DNA of 64,000 nt from Polytrichum commune (taxonomy: Eukaryota; Streptophyta; Polytrichopsida; Polytrichales; Polytrichaceae). The notes below the pieces were generated by a model. That model worked only from the letters and a program-made list of their open reading frames with translations, ran no database searches and was not told where the DNA came from. Numbering within the stretch: the stretch's first letter is position 1; every line of letters starts with the position of its first letter. This document shows positions 12,123 through 22,369 of this stretch, piece after piece. Made by a program: the position numbers and the translations under genes. Location: contig OX485804.1 in assembly GCA_950295325.1 (NCBI GenBank), positions 35,836,001 through 35,900,000 of the forward strand, given 5' to 3'.

Positions 12123-12673
12123 ATGGATAGGATGGGAGAGAAGAGAGACATGTTTGAGGGTCTAGGATGTGATGAGGAGATAGAAATTTTAGGTGAACCC
12201 GATATTCCATTCAATCCATCAACCGAGCGTGAGAGAGATGAGAGATGTGCTAGGGATCGATTTCGTGATGAGTATGTCATGACTCCCTTCTCACAATGTA
12301 CACAAGCTTGGCGGAGGAGGACCAACGACGATATGCGGACAACTTTGAGATCGATGCGGTGGAGAATGACAACACACAATGCGTGGGTGGAGATCTAAAT
12401 GATCTGATTGATTTGTGTGCGGATATTTTGGAAAAGCCCGGGGATGTGGATGTGGAGGAGACTTCAATCGACATTGAAGATGTCAAGGTAGCGGGAGAAT
12501 CTTCAAGGACTTTGCCTTTTCGTAAGAAGAGGAGAGGATTATCGCCTCATCGGCTACCATTGAAGGAACGGATGAAAGACCGAACGATTAGCTATGTTGA
12601 TTTACTTCGACCGAATCCTCTCCCAAAAATGGACCCTCGACGGAAGCCACAAGCATCTACGAGGTTACCATGA
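12123..12673 (+). pseudogene. Frameshifted small ORF inside the hAT element
   Basis: The frame from ATG 12123 (MDRMGEKRDMFEGLGCDEE...) runs to about 12290. The coding character then continues in another frame (SLAEEDQRRYADNFEIDAVE... to the stop at 12671-12673). Joined, it would be about 180 aa, acidic in the middle with a basic patch PFRKKRRG. No family is recognised. An AATAAA lies about 95 bp downstream. It may be a third cargo gene, or the 3' end of one, that has lost its frame. An unseen intron cannot be excluded. Confidence 0.45.
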
Positions 12674-13134
12674 CGGAAGTCAAGTTGACGGAATGAAGTG
12701 GAATATTAAATCGTGCATGGTTTGTTCATGTATGTGATTTATAAAGGGCATTTGTACCGTCGTCGCAATAATAAAGTCATTACTTGTACATCGTTGTCTC
12801 CATAGGGGTGATAATTTGTTGGTCATCATACTACATTGGTTATTTTGTTGCTTGAGGGATCCTTCATTAGTTTTGTGTGGATAAGTACACCGGTAATGAT
12901 ATTTAGTGTCACATATATTATTTGCAAAGGGCCTAAGTTAGATGGGGTGCGGATGGGGGGACGCGGGAATGTGCAGTAGAAATATTATTGCATATTCATG
13001 TAGAGGACTTCATTACCTATCCATGGATACCAAGAACTCATTTTTTGGACTTCATATGAATTTTTGAGAGCCAAAAAACCGAGACTATGTCCAAACTTCC
13101 AAAAAAAATTAAAAAGTGCAGATTCAAAGGAACT

Positions 13135-13617
13135 CGGGAGCGGACATATGGGAACGCTAGAGCGGACGCAGGGGAACTCTAAAGCGGACGTAGGGGAACA
13201 TGGGGCGGACTTATAGGAACGTTGGAGCGGACGTAAGGGAACATGGAGCGGACGGGGGGAAGCGGAAGGGGGGGGGGCGGGGGGGAGCGGACTGAGGGGA
13301 GCGGACGTAGGGAACGAGAGGGCGGACGGGGGCGGGAACGGGTGCGGACTGGGGGGAACGCGGGGGGCGGACGTAGGGGAACGGGTGCGGACTGGCGGGG
13401 ACGGGAGGGAACAGGTGCGGACTGGGGGGAACGCGGGCGCGGACGTAGGGGAACGGGCGCGGACTGGTAGGGAACGAGTGCGGACTGGAGGGGAACGCGG
13501 GGGGCGGACGTAGGGGAACGAATGCGGACGGGGGCGGAAACGGGTGCGGACTGGGAGGGGAACGGGTGCGGACGGGAGGGAACGGGTGCGAACAGGGTGG
13601 GAACGGGGAGCGGATGG
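13135..13617. repeat. GC-rich promoter-proximal array, copy 2
   Basis: Units such as GGGGAACGGGTGCGGACTGG and GGGGGGCGGACGTAGGGGAAC, of about 20-36 bp, repeat up to 5 bp before a TATATAAG. The same GCGGAC and GGGAACG words build the array at 6080-6950, in the opposite orientation over its second half. Confidence 0.85.
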
Positions 13618-13622
13618 AGGGG

Positions 13623-13630
13623 TATATAAG
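13623..13630 (+). promoter_or_regulatory. TATA box of the RING gene (TATATAAG)
   Basis: TATATAAG directly abuts the second GC-rich array. The ATG of the RING gene is about 440 bp downstream, so a 5' UTR intron or a long leader is likely. Confidence 0.65.
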
Positions 13631-14067
13631 TGGAGGGGACCACTTACATACCCCACTCCACTCCTTGTGGACGCCCGGACGACCCTCCTCTACTACAGAG
13701 TGCGGGGTTTAGCGGGGTGCTCGGAGGAGTTAAGGATCCTTTTTTTGGGATCCTTTTATACTTTTTTTACTGACCTGTTTGTGGGTGTGATCCACGTGGA
13801 CCCGTTCCCTTGTGACGTGGCATATTGCCTTTTTGGCATATTCCTTATGACGCGCCCAGTCAACTGGCCTCTGCGTGAGCGCTGGTAGCGGGGTGCTCGA
13901 AGGGTGTGCTGAATTTTTGTACTTTAATTTTTAACGACATTTTTGAACTAATTCCACAGCAACACTATTTTGAAGTGTATGCTTGGATGTTTTGTAGCAC
14001 TATTATGAAGTGCAATTAGTAATTTAAAAATTAGAGTTCTAGATTAGAATTAGAAACTACAATTTTG

Positions 14068-16371
14068 ATGGATCCGGCAAGTGAAGGATTTCCAGACATG
14101 GCAAGTGGAGGATCTGGAGACATGGCAAGTGGGGGATCAGGTTGTCACAGATCACATGTACGCAAGGCCGCTGGGTTGGAGTGGGATGTTTATGATGACA
14201 ACACCCAAAAAACCAGGGCAGGTTGGGAGAATATACCACAACCGTGGTCAGTGAAGACTGCAATGCAGTACGTGGGCTTCCCTCACTTTGATCGGTTGTG
14301 GCCAAGACCTTGTCACGAGCGACATTGCAAGGCCATCAGTGCGAGTTATATGCAGCTTGATGACGTGGAGGCAAAATGGAGATTCCTAACGATACTTAGA
14401 AGTATCTCCAATTTGGATAGATGGCCCAAGAGTGCAATTCCAAAGTCGGTGGCGTGTATGATGTATGCGGAGCACGTGTTGCGAGTTAGGGTGGATTGGT
14501 CAAGTTTGGCTACCCTGGATGGTCAAAAATTTGGGGGTATTGGAATTGCATTCACTAAATGCACAGTTCCAGATATTCCATACACTCCCGTTCCGGAGTG
14601 GTTCAGGAGGAATCCTCGACTAGTGGACGAGCTTGGGGCCCCAATTCCAGAGGGTCGGGAACCAAAAAAACCACGTAATCGTAAACGACCAGCCAATGAC
14701 GTGGAGATGGCCATCGAGGAGGCGTTTGAGCATATGGATGAGGGCATGGAAGCAAATGTCAAGGTCAACAACCTGATCAACGACGTGGTTAATGAGGTCC
14801 TAGACGAGGTAAACCTTGGTGAACATGGAGTGGACCCGACGGAGAGCAGAATGGAGGAATTGCGTAAGCAACATGCGTTGGAAATTCGTGAGTATAAAAC
14901 GATGATTTTCAAGTTGGAAAATCGAGTTGCAACACTTACGATGGGGGAGGCTAGCAGTTCAAGTAGTACACCAATTAACCTTCAGTCTTTGGAAGCAGAG
15001 AGGGACGCAGCTTTACAGGAGGCCAAGATTGCAAAGTCATAAGCTCTGGAGGTATGTATGAGGAATGAAGTAATGCGAGGAAAGATGGAGGCTTTGCAAA
15101 AGGAGGTGGTGGACATGCAACAACAACTTCAAGTGGTCAATGAAGTGGTTGTTGATCACGAAGCCAAGATTGGCGGACTGGAGGAGCAGAATGCAAGGTT
15201 GAAGAAATTTCTGTTGGATGCGATTGTGGAGCGCAAAAATATGAGGACAAGCACATTGCTTGCTATGGCCAAGGCTCATCAATTTGAAGCTGAATTTGAG
15301 AGCATCCAGAAAGAATGGAACCGCAATCAGAGAATGCGGAATATGATGCTCACGTCATGGCCAGAAGATGAGCAGATGTACCCTAGTAGGTGGGATAGGG
15401 ATAATGAGTGGACAATGCCAAGCGGGAGCATCGATTGGCGTCAAGTGACCGACCCAGATCACCATTGGGATGTGACCCAAGTGCATGAATATCCATTCCG
15501 CATGAGGGGTGAGTTGTTATGGCCAAATCCACATACAATGGTCTTCGACGGAACCGCATGTGCGATTTGCCAATGTCCATTTGGCCCAGAGGGATGCTAT
15601 CAAGTTGGATCATGTGGGGCCCAATTCCATCCACAATGTCTAATAGGGAATATGATCAAGAAACGCCAATGTCCTCATTGCAGATCACCCTTCCACCCTC
15701 GTTTGTACCTCCAATTTGGCCTTCGGGATTACATGCCTAACGACTGGGTATTAAAGCCGTGGGACTTTCCCTTCGATCTTCAAGAGTTTGATGGGGAGAA
15801 TCTTGAGTGGAGTTGGTTATACAATTGTGCCAAGGTTGAGCTATGGCACGAGAACAGAGATGGCGACTGGACACGGAATGCACGTCAAATTTTGTATGTT
15901 GCAGACGAGTTGTATCCCAACAAGCCCCCCGATCATGGCTTGAAAAGATTTTTGTACCAAACTCTTGAATGTCATTGGGATTCAACCAGCAGACAATTAA
16001 AGAGAGGCATTCATCCTCCTTGGTACAATGCAGCAGGTCTCGAATCAGTATCAGAGCATGATTTGGAAGAAGATGCAGATGACATGCCTACGGAACGGGA
16101 TCCGATATATGAATTGCAGTTAGAGGTGGGGTACCACAAGAACAGGCTGCAGTTGGCTGCAATTGATGCACTCTTGCATAGAGTTGCGGATGATGCGGTA
16201 TTGAGATGGCTAAATGGTGGGCCTAGACCACGTAATGCCGTTCCATTGTCTCCTGGTAGTCGTCCATACCTCACCCGTGGAACAACGCGAAGCATGGAAG
16301 CGGGGGAATCATCACGAGCACGACGAGGATCTACTTCAGCTAGAATAGACCTCGATTCATATTCGGATTAG
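14068..16371 (+). pseudogene. Coiled-coil/RING-finger cargo protein with one in-frame stop
   Basis: A single frame from ATG 14068 to the stop at 16369-16371 would give 767 codons, broken only by TAA at 15040-15042 (AKS*ALEV). The N-terminal 170 residues are an unrecognised folded-looking domain (WSVKTAMQYVGFPHFDRLW). Residues about 205-225 are basic (KKPRNRKRP), and about 225-430 form heptad-like coiled coil spanning the stop. Residues about 498-543 are a RING-type zinc finger: CAIC, then GC, SC, FHPQC and CPHC, with cysteine/histidine spacing of the RING/PHD class. RING proteins usually act as E3 ubiquitin ligases. The stop may be a recent nonsense mutation (CAA to TAA), a readthrough site or an assembly error. 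The frame is otherwise clean, which argues for recent function. Confidence 0.7.
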
Positions 16372-17067
16372 GCATTTTTGTACTATGTTTAGGAAGTTGT
16401 ATAGGAACGGATGAAGACTTTGGACACAATGAACATATTTCATGTTCAAAGTATATGTAATATAAAGAGGATTTACCGACAAGTTGTCATTTCTAAGATC
16501 GTGTAAAAGATAACATATGGATGCCACATGTTTTAATGTTATTCGAAACTTTTAAAAACTTACTTGAATATTAGTAATTCATATGATAGTCTAACCAAAA
16601 GTACTATTGACTACATAGTCAATATTGAATACCACATAAAGATATAATTATATAAAACGGATAGAAAGGTCCTCAAAAAGAGGATGTCACCAACGAAGCA
16701 TGTACAATCGAGCAATAGGGGATTGCAATATTTATAAAAGCATATTCTTTAAGAAGCTCAATAAATAAACATAAAAATCCATTCACAGTAAGAATTATAC
16801 AAAATAGTAATTAATAAAGGCATAACATGTTATTGGAGATTAATTGCAATGCTAAGTTGACAACCATATTATATTTTCAAAATTTTAAAAAACATGCAAT
16901 AAATAATTTTATTACTATAATAAAATGTTACTTCGAAGGTAACGTTCGCTTTGTGGTCTAAATGTCTTACCGAAGGCCCTAAGGTTGTAACTTGTATCAA
17001 TTTTGACGTAAGTAATAAATTATGGGAGTACGTGGGAGCACCGAAATACCACATTTGTGCAAAATCA
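16372..17067. other. AT-rich spacer between convergent RING and transposase genes
   Basis: No gene is seen. It should contain the 3' UTRs of two convergent transcripts. The sequence is strongly A/T-rich with short direct repeats only. Confidence 0.5.
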
Positions 17068-20000
17068 TTACGTTCGAATCCGTACTGTGGGATCATTTGC
17101 TTCGACACATCTTGGGTCCTCTTCAGACTCGTCTGTGCTGCAATCATCATCCGTTTGGGGAGTCGCGCTCCGAAGATGCAACTCTCGGTCACGTTGTGAG
17201 AAAATTATCTTCTTGGTCGGCCGGGAGCCCTCTGCATCCTGTATGCCATTTTCATCTAGATGTGGTCTACCCTCATCTTCATTGTAGTCTTCAGCAGTAA
17301 ACGGAAGCGATCTTCCCTGATACCTCTTCCTAGTACGTTTGACACCTCTTGTAGTTCTCTGACGCCCTCCACCCGTACCACGACTTGAGTGCACTTCATC
17401 TCTACTTCCATCTATAAAAACATCCCCCGTTGTACTTCCGCCTCCAACTCCAAGGCCACCTGTTCCATTGGATTGACTGTGTGGAAGTGAAACTGATGCG
17501 GATGGAATTGCAATTGGTATGTTCTCAACAACATGTCGATGAACAGATTGACGACGTGGCGCCTCTGTAGTAACATTTCTTGAAACATTGTGTATAGCAA
17601 CCAAAGTAGCACCCACCGCAGTTGCACGTGAAACACCCAATCTAGAAGTATTGGCAATACTTCGAGTGAGAGGACGACGTTGACCTTGTGCATGCACTTG
17701 CACCGTAGAGGTTGATGCAGTTCTTTGAAGAGCACGGAATCGAGTTGTAGGTATTTCAGGAACATTGGGCGTTTGATCTTCTATACGATGGTTGGATATG
17801 AGGGAGGCGTCCATGGATTCAGAATGTACTCGGGCTGGAAGTGGATCCTGTTGAACGTGCGTTGGCTCATTTGCGGGTAGTACATTGTCACCTTCACCAA
17901 AAGAAAGAGAATCGCTCCGAGGTTGCAAGGAATCTACTTCAATTCCTACATTCTCACTTGCCCCCATAGCAACATTATGGGCAGGGCGAAACCCTTGTCC
18001 AGTGTGGAGAGTTTCAAAAGGCGGTCCTCCAATAGACCCCTCGTGATCGTCATGCATTCCGTCGTTATGTTGGGGGACATCCGGTTCATCAAAATCAAAC
18101 ACCCCAAGGTTTCCATCACTATCATTGCCATCCTCATCTTCTGAATTATGATTCTCGGAATCGAGGTCATCCAAATCAAAGTCGATGTCATCAACATTGT
18201 TGTCATCATCATTTCCGGCCCTATCATTTGGATCTACGTCATCTTCGTTGTCATTTTCTTCGTCAAGGTCATCGTCAGAATGGACCTCATTCAATTCGTA
18301 CCATTGCGCAGGTCTTGGGCCCCTCCGATGTCGAATGAGCCTACTATTGGTATATATGTAGACGAGGTCCTCGGCACGACTATGCTTCAAGCGATTGCGA
18401 CTCTTGTTGTGAACATATGAGTACATGCTCCAATTGCGTTCACATGCGGATGCGGAACATACTTGTGCAAGGATACGTCTTGCTATTGTTTGGAGGGCTT
18501 TAGCTCCACCTCCCATTGCATCCCACCATTCATGGAGAGGTGCGGCATGCACGCTCGGGTCAGTAGAATCAGCAAAAGGCCCTCGATTTTCAAGGAAATC
18601 TTGGTACTGGTGGAGAATTTGGACATAAGTGTCCTCATCTTGAGCAAGCCTGCGAAGAACTCGATTTAGGATTGTCCTCGAATTCTCATCCTCATGGAGT
18701 GGGGCCCAACCACGTAGAAGCGGATTTAACATCGCTCCAGCCCAATGTAGATCATTCAACATCAACCTCCATCTATTTTGAAACGTTAGCATAGCATTTG
18801 CAGCAAGCTCAGGGCTTAAGCGAAATGGAGGTTTACTGAATCCACGAATATGGGTTTGTAAATCATGCATGACCCTCCAAGCCATTCCCATTGCAGGCGC
18901 CTTGCCATCAAATACACGAAGAGCTTTAACAACCGGGATCACCATATACAAGAAATTTTCGCACGTGTTCCAGAATCCATCAGAACGTATAAAGCTTCGC
19001 ACAGCAGAGCCCTTCATGTAAGAGGTGCGAGATCTCCTCCTCATATCACGCATTAGAGTAGGCCAATCCTCATCAACCACCATTCTTTCCAAAGCATTGC
19101 GTACTTGAAGAAGACGATCTATCATGATGAAGTTCGTTGCAAAACGGGTCTCTACAGGTAGGCGGAGTGAGAGATTTGGTGACAACCTCCGGAATATAGC
19201 TTGAGAAGCATGATGGTTTTTGATAAAAACACAAATATGGCGCGCCTTTTTTACCAACTTTTTCACCCATTCCTCCTTCCCCCAATCTTCTAAGAGGAGA
19301 TCTAGGCAATGCGCAGCACATCCTTGAAAATATAGATCGGGATTTGTTTGAATCAAGTCGCGAGCAGCGGAGGCCATAACTGGGGCATTGTCGGTGCAAA
19401 TCTGGACCACATTATGTCGACCAACCTTTTTCACAAATGGTTGAATTTGAGCAGCAACATATACATGATCCTTGTGATTTCCCGTGGTATCAATGGTACC
19501 CAAGAAAACATCTCCCTTTGTGCCGCATTGGAGAACGTTTAGGAGAGGTCGGTTTTGCACGTTGTCCCATCCATCACAACATATTGTAACACCGTATTTT
19601 TCAACGGAATTCCCCATCTTCTCCTTCACTTGCCTATTTAGGTCAACCTTTTCATCAGTTAACAACTTCGTACGGATGGCATTGTACGATGGTGGTGTGT
19701 AGGCTGGCATTCGATGACGGGCAGTTTCACGCACAGCATGAACAAATGCAGGATGTCTCACAATGTTGAAAGGAATGTTAGCTTCATAAAAAGCCGTTGC
19801 CCATGCTCTATCAAGGAGTTGTTTTGTTGACACATTGAACCCCTCCGTTATGTTGAGTTGACGTAGTTCACGAGGAGGTGTGCCATATATCACAACATCA
19901 GAATGTTGAGTGGATTGGGACATAAGCAAAGGCTCTGTTTCACTAATTACGGAGTCCGCTATAATAGGCTCCAGAGGTACAATATCTGGCACCGGAGAGT

Positions 20001-20265
20001 CCTCATTTACAATGCCTACATGTAAGGGCACAATGCCTCCGCAATGTTCAAACAAGACCCTAATATGCGGGGGTACCATCCTACATGTGGAAACATCACA
20101 AGCACCCCCTACAGGAGGTCTATAACCAAGGTGGGCCAACATTCTATTTCCTCGGTAAGATATGACGAACGGGCAAAACCTACATTTAACCTGCCTTTGT
20201 GATTTACCGGGAACCATCCCCTTATCCTCGTACCAATGATCCCATGCATCATTTCGGCGTGGCAT
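17068..20265 (-). CDS. hAT family transposase with a long acidic C-terminal tail
   Basis: A 1065-aa frame. I chose the start at 20265 (MPRRNDAWDHW) because the frame upstream passes through a likely 3' splice site (TTTGTATTTGCAG), implying a 5' UTR intron. Domains in order are a BED-type zinc finger (C28, C31, H45, C56/C61), a DUF659-like RNase H core with CCDGW (D231) and ICTDNA (D292), and the hAT C-terminal dimerisation region with SACERNWS (E609) and NKSRNRL. These give the D-D-E triad. It would cut and paste the 5815-20916 element. Residues about 650-1065 are a very acidic, low-complexity extension (runs of D/E/N), unusual for hAT transposases. There are no stops or frameshifts, so it appears capable of activity. 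Confidence 0.92.
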   Translation of the reverse strand: MPRRNDAWDHWYEDKGMVPGKSQRQVKCRFCPFVISYRGNRMLAHLGYRPPVGGACDVSTCRMVPPHIRVLFEHCGGIVPLHVGIVNEDSPVPDIVPLEPIIADSVISETEPLLMSQSTQHSDVVIYGTPPRELRQLNITEGFNVSTKQLLDRAWATAFYEANIPFNIVRHPAFVHAVRETARHRMPAYTPPSYNAIRTKLLTDEKVDLNRQVKEKMGNSVEKYGVTICCDGWDNVQNRPLLNVLQCGTKGDVFLGTIDTTGNHKDHVYVAAQIQPFVKKVGRHNVVQICTDNAPVMASAARDLIQTNPDLYFQGCAAHCLDLLLEDWGKEEWVKKLVKKARHICVFIKNHHASQAIFRRLSPNLSLRLPVETRFATNFIMIDRLLQVRNALERMVVDEDWPTLMRDMRRRSRTSYMKGSAVRSFIRSDGFWNTCENFLYMVIPVVKALRVFDGKAPAMGMAWRVMHDLQTHIRGFSKPPFRLSPELAANAMLTFQNRWRLMLNDLHWAGAMLNPLLRGWAPLHEDENSRTILNRVLRRLAQDEDTYVQILHQYQDFLENRGPFADSTDPSVHAAPLHEWWDAMGGGAKALQTIARRILAQVCSASACERNWSMYSYVHNKSRNRLKHSRAEDLVYIYTNSRLIRHRRGPRPAQWYELNEVHSDDDLDEENDNEDDVDPNDRAGNDDDNNVDDIDFDLDDLDSENHNSEDEDGNDSDGNLGVFDFDEPDVPQHNDGMHDDHEGSIGGPPFETLHTGQGFRPAHNVAMGASENVGIEVDSLQPRSDSLSFGEGDNVLPANEPTHVQQDPLPARVHSESMDASLISNHRIEDQTPNVPEIPTTRFRALQRTASTSTVQVHAQGQRRPLTRSIANTSRLGVSRATAVGATLVAIHNVSRNVTTEAPRRQSVHRHVVENIPIAIPSASVSLPHSQSNGTGGLGVGGGSTTGDVFIDGSRDEVHSSRGTGGGRQRTTRGVKRTRKRYQGRSLPFTAEDYNEDEGRPHLDENGIQDAEGSRPTKKIIFSQRDRELHLRSATPQTDDDCSTDESEEDPRCVEANDPTVRIRT

Positions 20266-20496
20266 GACTTTAACAAAACCTGCAAATACAAACAAGTTAG
20301 AGCAAGTAACTTTGATCGCATACTAGGTCCTGTTCAAGAGTGCCACAAGGGCAACCCTAATTCACAGTCACTAGATTGGACAAAGTATCCTCTGCATTCG
20401 GGTCTCACGCATTCAATCCTCACTCCTCAAAGGAGAATCAAAAGACTTGAGACACACTATGTCAGTGGAGGCAAAAATGGCACCTTGAACCCTCAA

Positions 20497-20502
20497 TTTA
20501 TA
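20497..20502 (-). promoter_or_regulatory. TATA box of the hAT transposase gene
   Basis: Read on the minus strand the site is CTATAAATT. It lies between the third GC-rich array and the transposase, the same order as at the two cargo genes. Confidence 0.6.
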
Positions 20503-20512
20503 GTATTCGAAT

Positions 20513-20690
20513 CGGACGGGGGAGCGGACGGAAGGGGGGGGGGGGAGCGGACGGGGGGGCGGACGGGGAAGCGGACGAGGGAGCGGACGGACGGGGGGGG
20601 GGCGGACGGGGAAGCGGACGGGGGGGGGGCGGACGGGGGCGAACGGGGGTTGGGAACGGAGGCGGACGGGGGGGGCGGACGGGCTCTAGT
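20513..20690. repeat. GC-rich promoter-proximal array, copy 3
   Basis: Repeats of GCGGACGGGGGGG and GGGGAAGCGGACG, the same words as the arrays at 6080 and 13135. It lies upstream of the transposase on its coding (minus) strand, just ahead of the TATA box. Confidence 0.85.
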
Positions 20691-20834
20691 AAATTTTTCC
20701 CCACTTTACCTTTACTTTGCTGACATGTCATCACACGTGGACATTGTAAATCCTACGTGTCAGAAATGGGTTAATGTAATTACACAAAAAAATCGGTAAA
20801 ATTCAAGTCCGTCAGGATAAAGACAGCATCCGGC

Positions 20835-20916
20835 ATAATGTCGTGACGGATACGTGTCGTGACGGCACGACATTATTTCGGGATTACCCTCCGTCACGAC
20901 ACAATAGACAACCCTG
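20835..20916 (-). repeat. hAT right terminal and subterminal repeats
   Basis: Ends ATAGACAACCCTG, the exact complement of the left end. It contains GTCGTGACGG twice and CCGTCACGAC once, matching the left subterminal motifs. Confidence 0.85.
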
Positions 20917-20924
20917 ATCCGCAG
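20917..20924. repeat. Right target-site duplication of the hAT element (ATCCGCAG)
   Basis: Identical to 5807-5814. The host frame split by the element resumes directly after it. Confidence 0.95.
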
Positions 20925-22369
20925 CTATCATTGTAGATGAACTATGTAAGAAGCACATCAATGCCAAGCTTCTAAAATTTGACGTGGCTGAGAAAGAGTG
21001 ACAAGAGGCAAAAAAAATGGCCTTTCCCTGATTTTTGTGGTACTTCTTGGGACCACACATTGGATGAATGGGTGAAGTTGTCGGTTGTTCTCTTGGAGAT
21101 CACAAAGTCTGATCCTCTGTCCCTTGAAACTCAGTGTCCCTACATCTTAAGACCTTTGTTGTATTTAGTTAGAACACTTGAAGGCTACAAACGTCCATTT
21201 GCTCATCCTACCAAGGGCTTGGACTTGCAATACATGCTCGACCTTATGTAAGGTAAAGATTACTCCGTTGCTTTATCCATGGTTGTGCGGAGTCTACCGC
21301 ATATGGTAAACTAAATTCCTTGGCATATATGAGGCGTTAAACACTTTTAGTGAACTTCATATTGACATTGTTGCTTTCATCGGCTACGATCCTTTGAATC
21401 AAGTCAATGTGGTGGAGAAAATCCAATCATTTATAAGAAGGATGGCACACAAATCTGTTGTTGATTTGGTTCTAATGCATCGTAACAAGCAACTCGTATA
21501 AATGTGGTACAAGGCCGACACAACTGAGCATCAAAGACAGAAATGCGAAGATGTAAATTATGTTGTCGTTTATATGTCATTTGCTATGTGCATGTTATTT
21601 GAGTAACAATCATTAGTTTTTTGCAACCCATATTCTATAATTAGTGTTCTGCAATCGTGTTCTACAATTAGTTTTTGCAAATCGTGTTCTACGTAAAATA
21701 TACTGTAATTAGTATTTTTAACAATGTTCTGCAATTAGTGTTCTACAATTAGTATTATGCTTATCGAATCTTGCAATTTATGTTTGCAAATCGTAGTTTA
21801 TAAATTGTGTTCTTCAAACAATCTACACTAATTATTATTTGGCCATTAATGTGGCAAATGTTTTCTTATTCATGTTGTATGTTCCTCCTTGATTTTCCAC
21901 GAAGACGTGGATATTGGGTCAATTATAGTTGGCGACCTCCACAAAAAAAAAACAAATGTTTACAGCTGCAGGCTCTCGAGGTGCAAGAAAAATTCATCCA
22001 TTTGAAATATTACAATTATATCTGAATTGAATTTAAGATATAGGATTGGAAGAACCAACAGAGGATATTGCAATAGATATTGCTTGTATTCGTTCATTGA
22101 TGGATGAATTTCCTGCAATGGATCCAAATATGTTTGGGTTCGTGGCCGAAGTACAAACAACCTTAAGTTTGAATAGTCTAGACAATATCCTAATACCATC
22201 GCAGCGGTCGTTTCAAGGACTCGACAAATCAACACTCAAGACATGGCCATGTCACAATTCAACAACGATCATTGTTTTCATGCCAAAAATTTTGCCACTT
22301 CCTCCATTTTTCACACACGAACTTCTTTATAGTATACACTCAAATAATCCATCATGTGAAGTCAAGTAA
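20917..22369 (+). pseudogene. Right part of the disrupted host frame and downstream decayed coding DNA
   Basis: The frame interrupted at 5814 continues to a TGA at 20999-21001 (DVAEKE*QEAKK). After it come discontinuous open pieces: KLSVVLLEITKSDPLSLE at 21076-21249, HIDIVAFIGYDPLNQVNVVE at about 21360-21500, and IDIACIRSLMDEFPAMDP near 22046-22369. They are separated by stops and shifts. I do not recognise the family. It could be an old gene or an old transposon ORF. Confidence 0.35.

Larger units (their letters stand above)
5815..20916. mobile_element. 15.1 kb cargo-carrying hAT transposon
   Basis: Both ends are identical for 13 bp in inverted orientation (CAGGGTTGTCTAT), starting with the CAGGG typical of hAT elements, and both are flanked by ATCCGCAG. 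Subterminal regions repeat the motif GTCGTGACGG and its complement. Inside are a kinase-like gene (7246-9162, +), a frameshifted small ORF (12123-12673, +), a coiled-coil/RING gene (14068-16371, +) and the hAT transposase (17068-20265, -). Autonomous hAT elements are usually about 2.5-5 kb, so this one is exceptionally long and carries unrelated genes. The intact transposase and exact duplication suggest a fairly young insertion. Confidence 0.93.

Noticed and set aside
12985-13656. Proline/serine-rich minus-strand frames
   Set aside because: Same cause as above; they lie in the second GC array.
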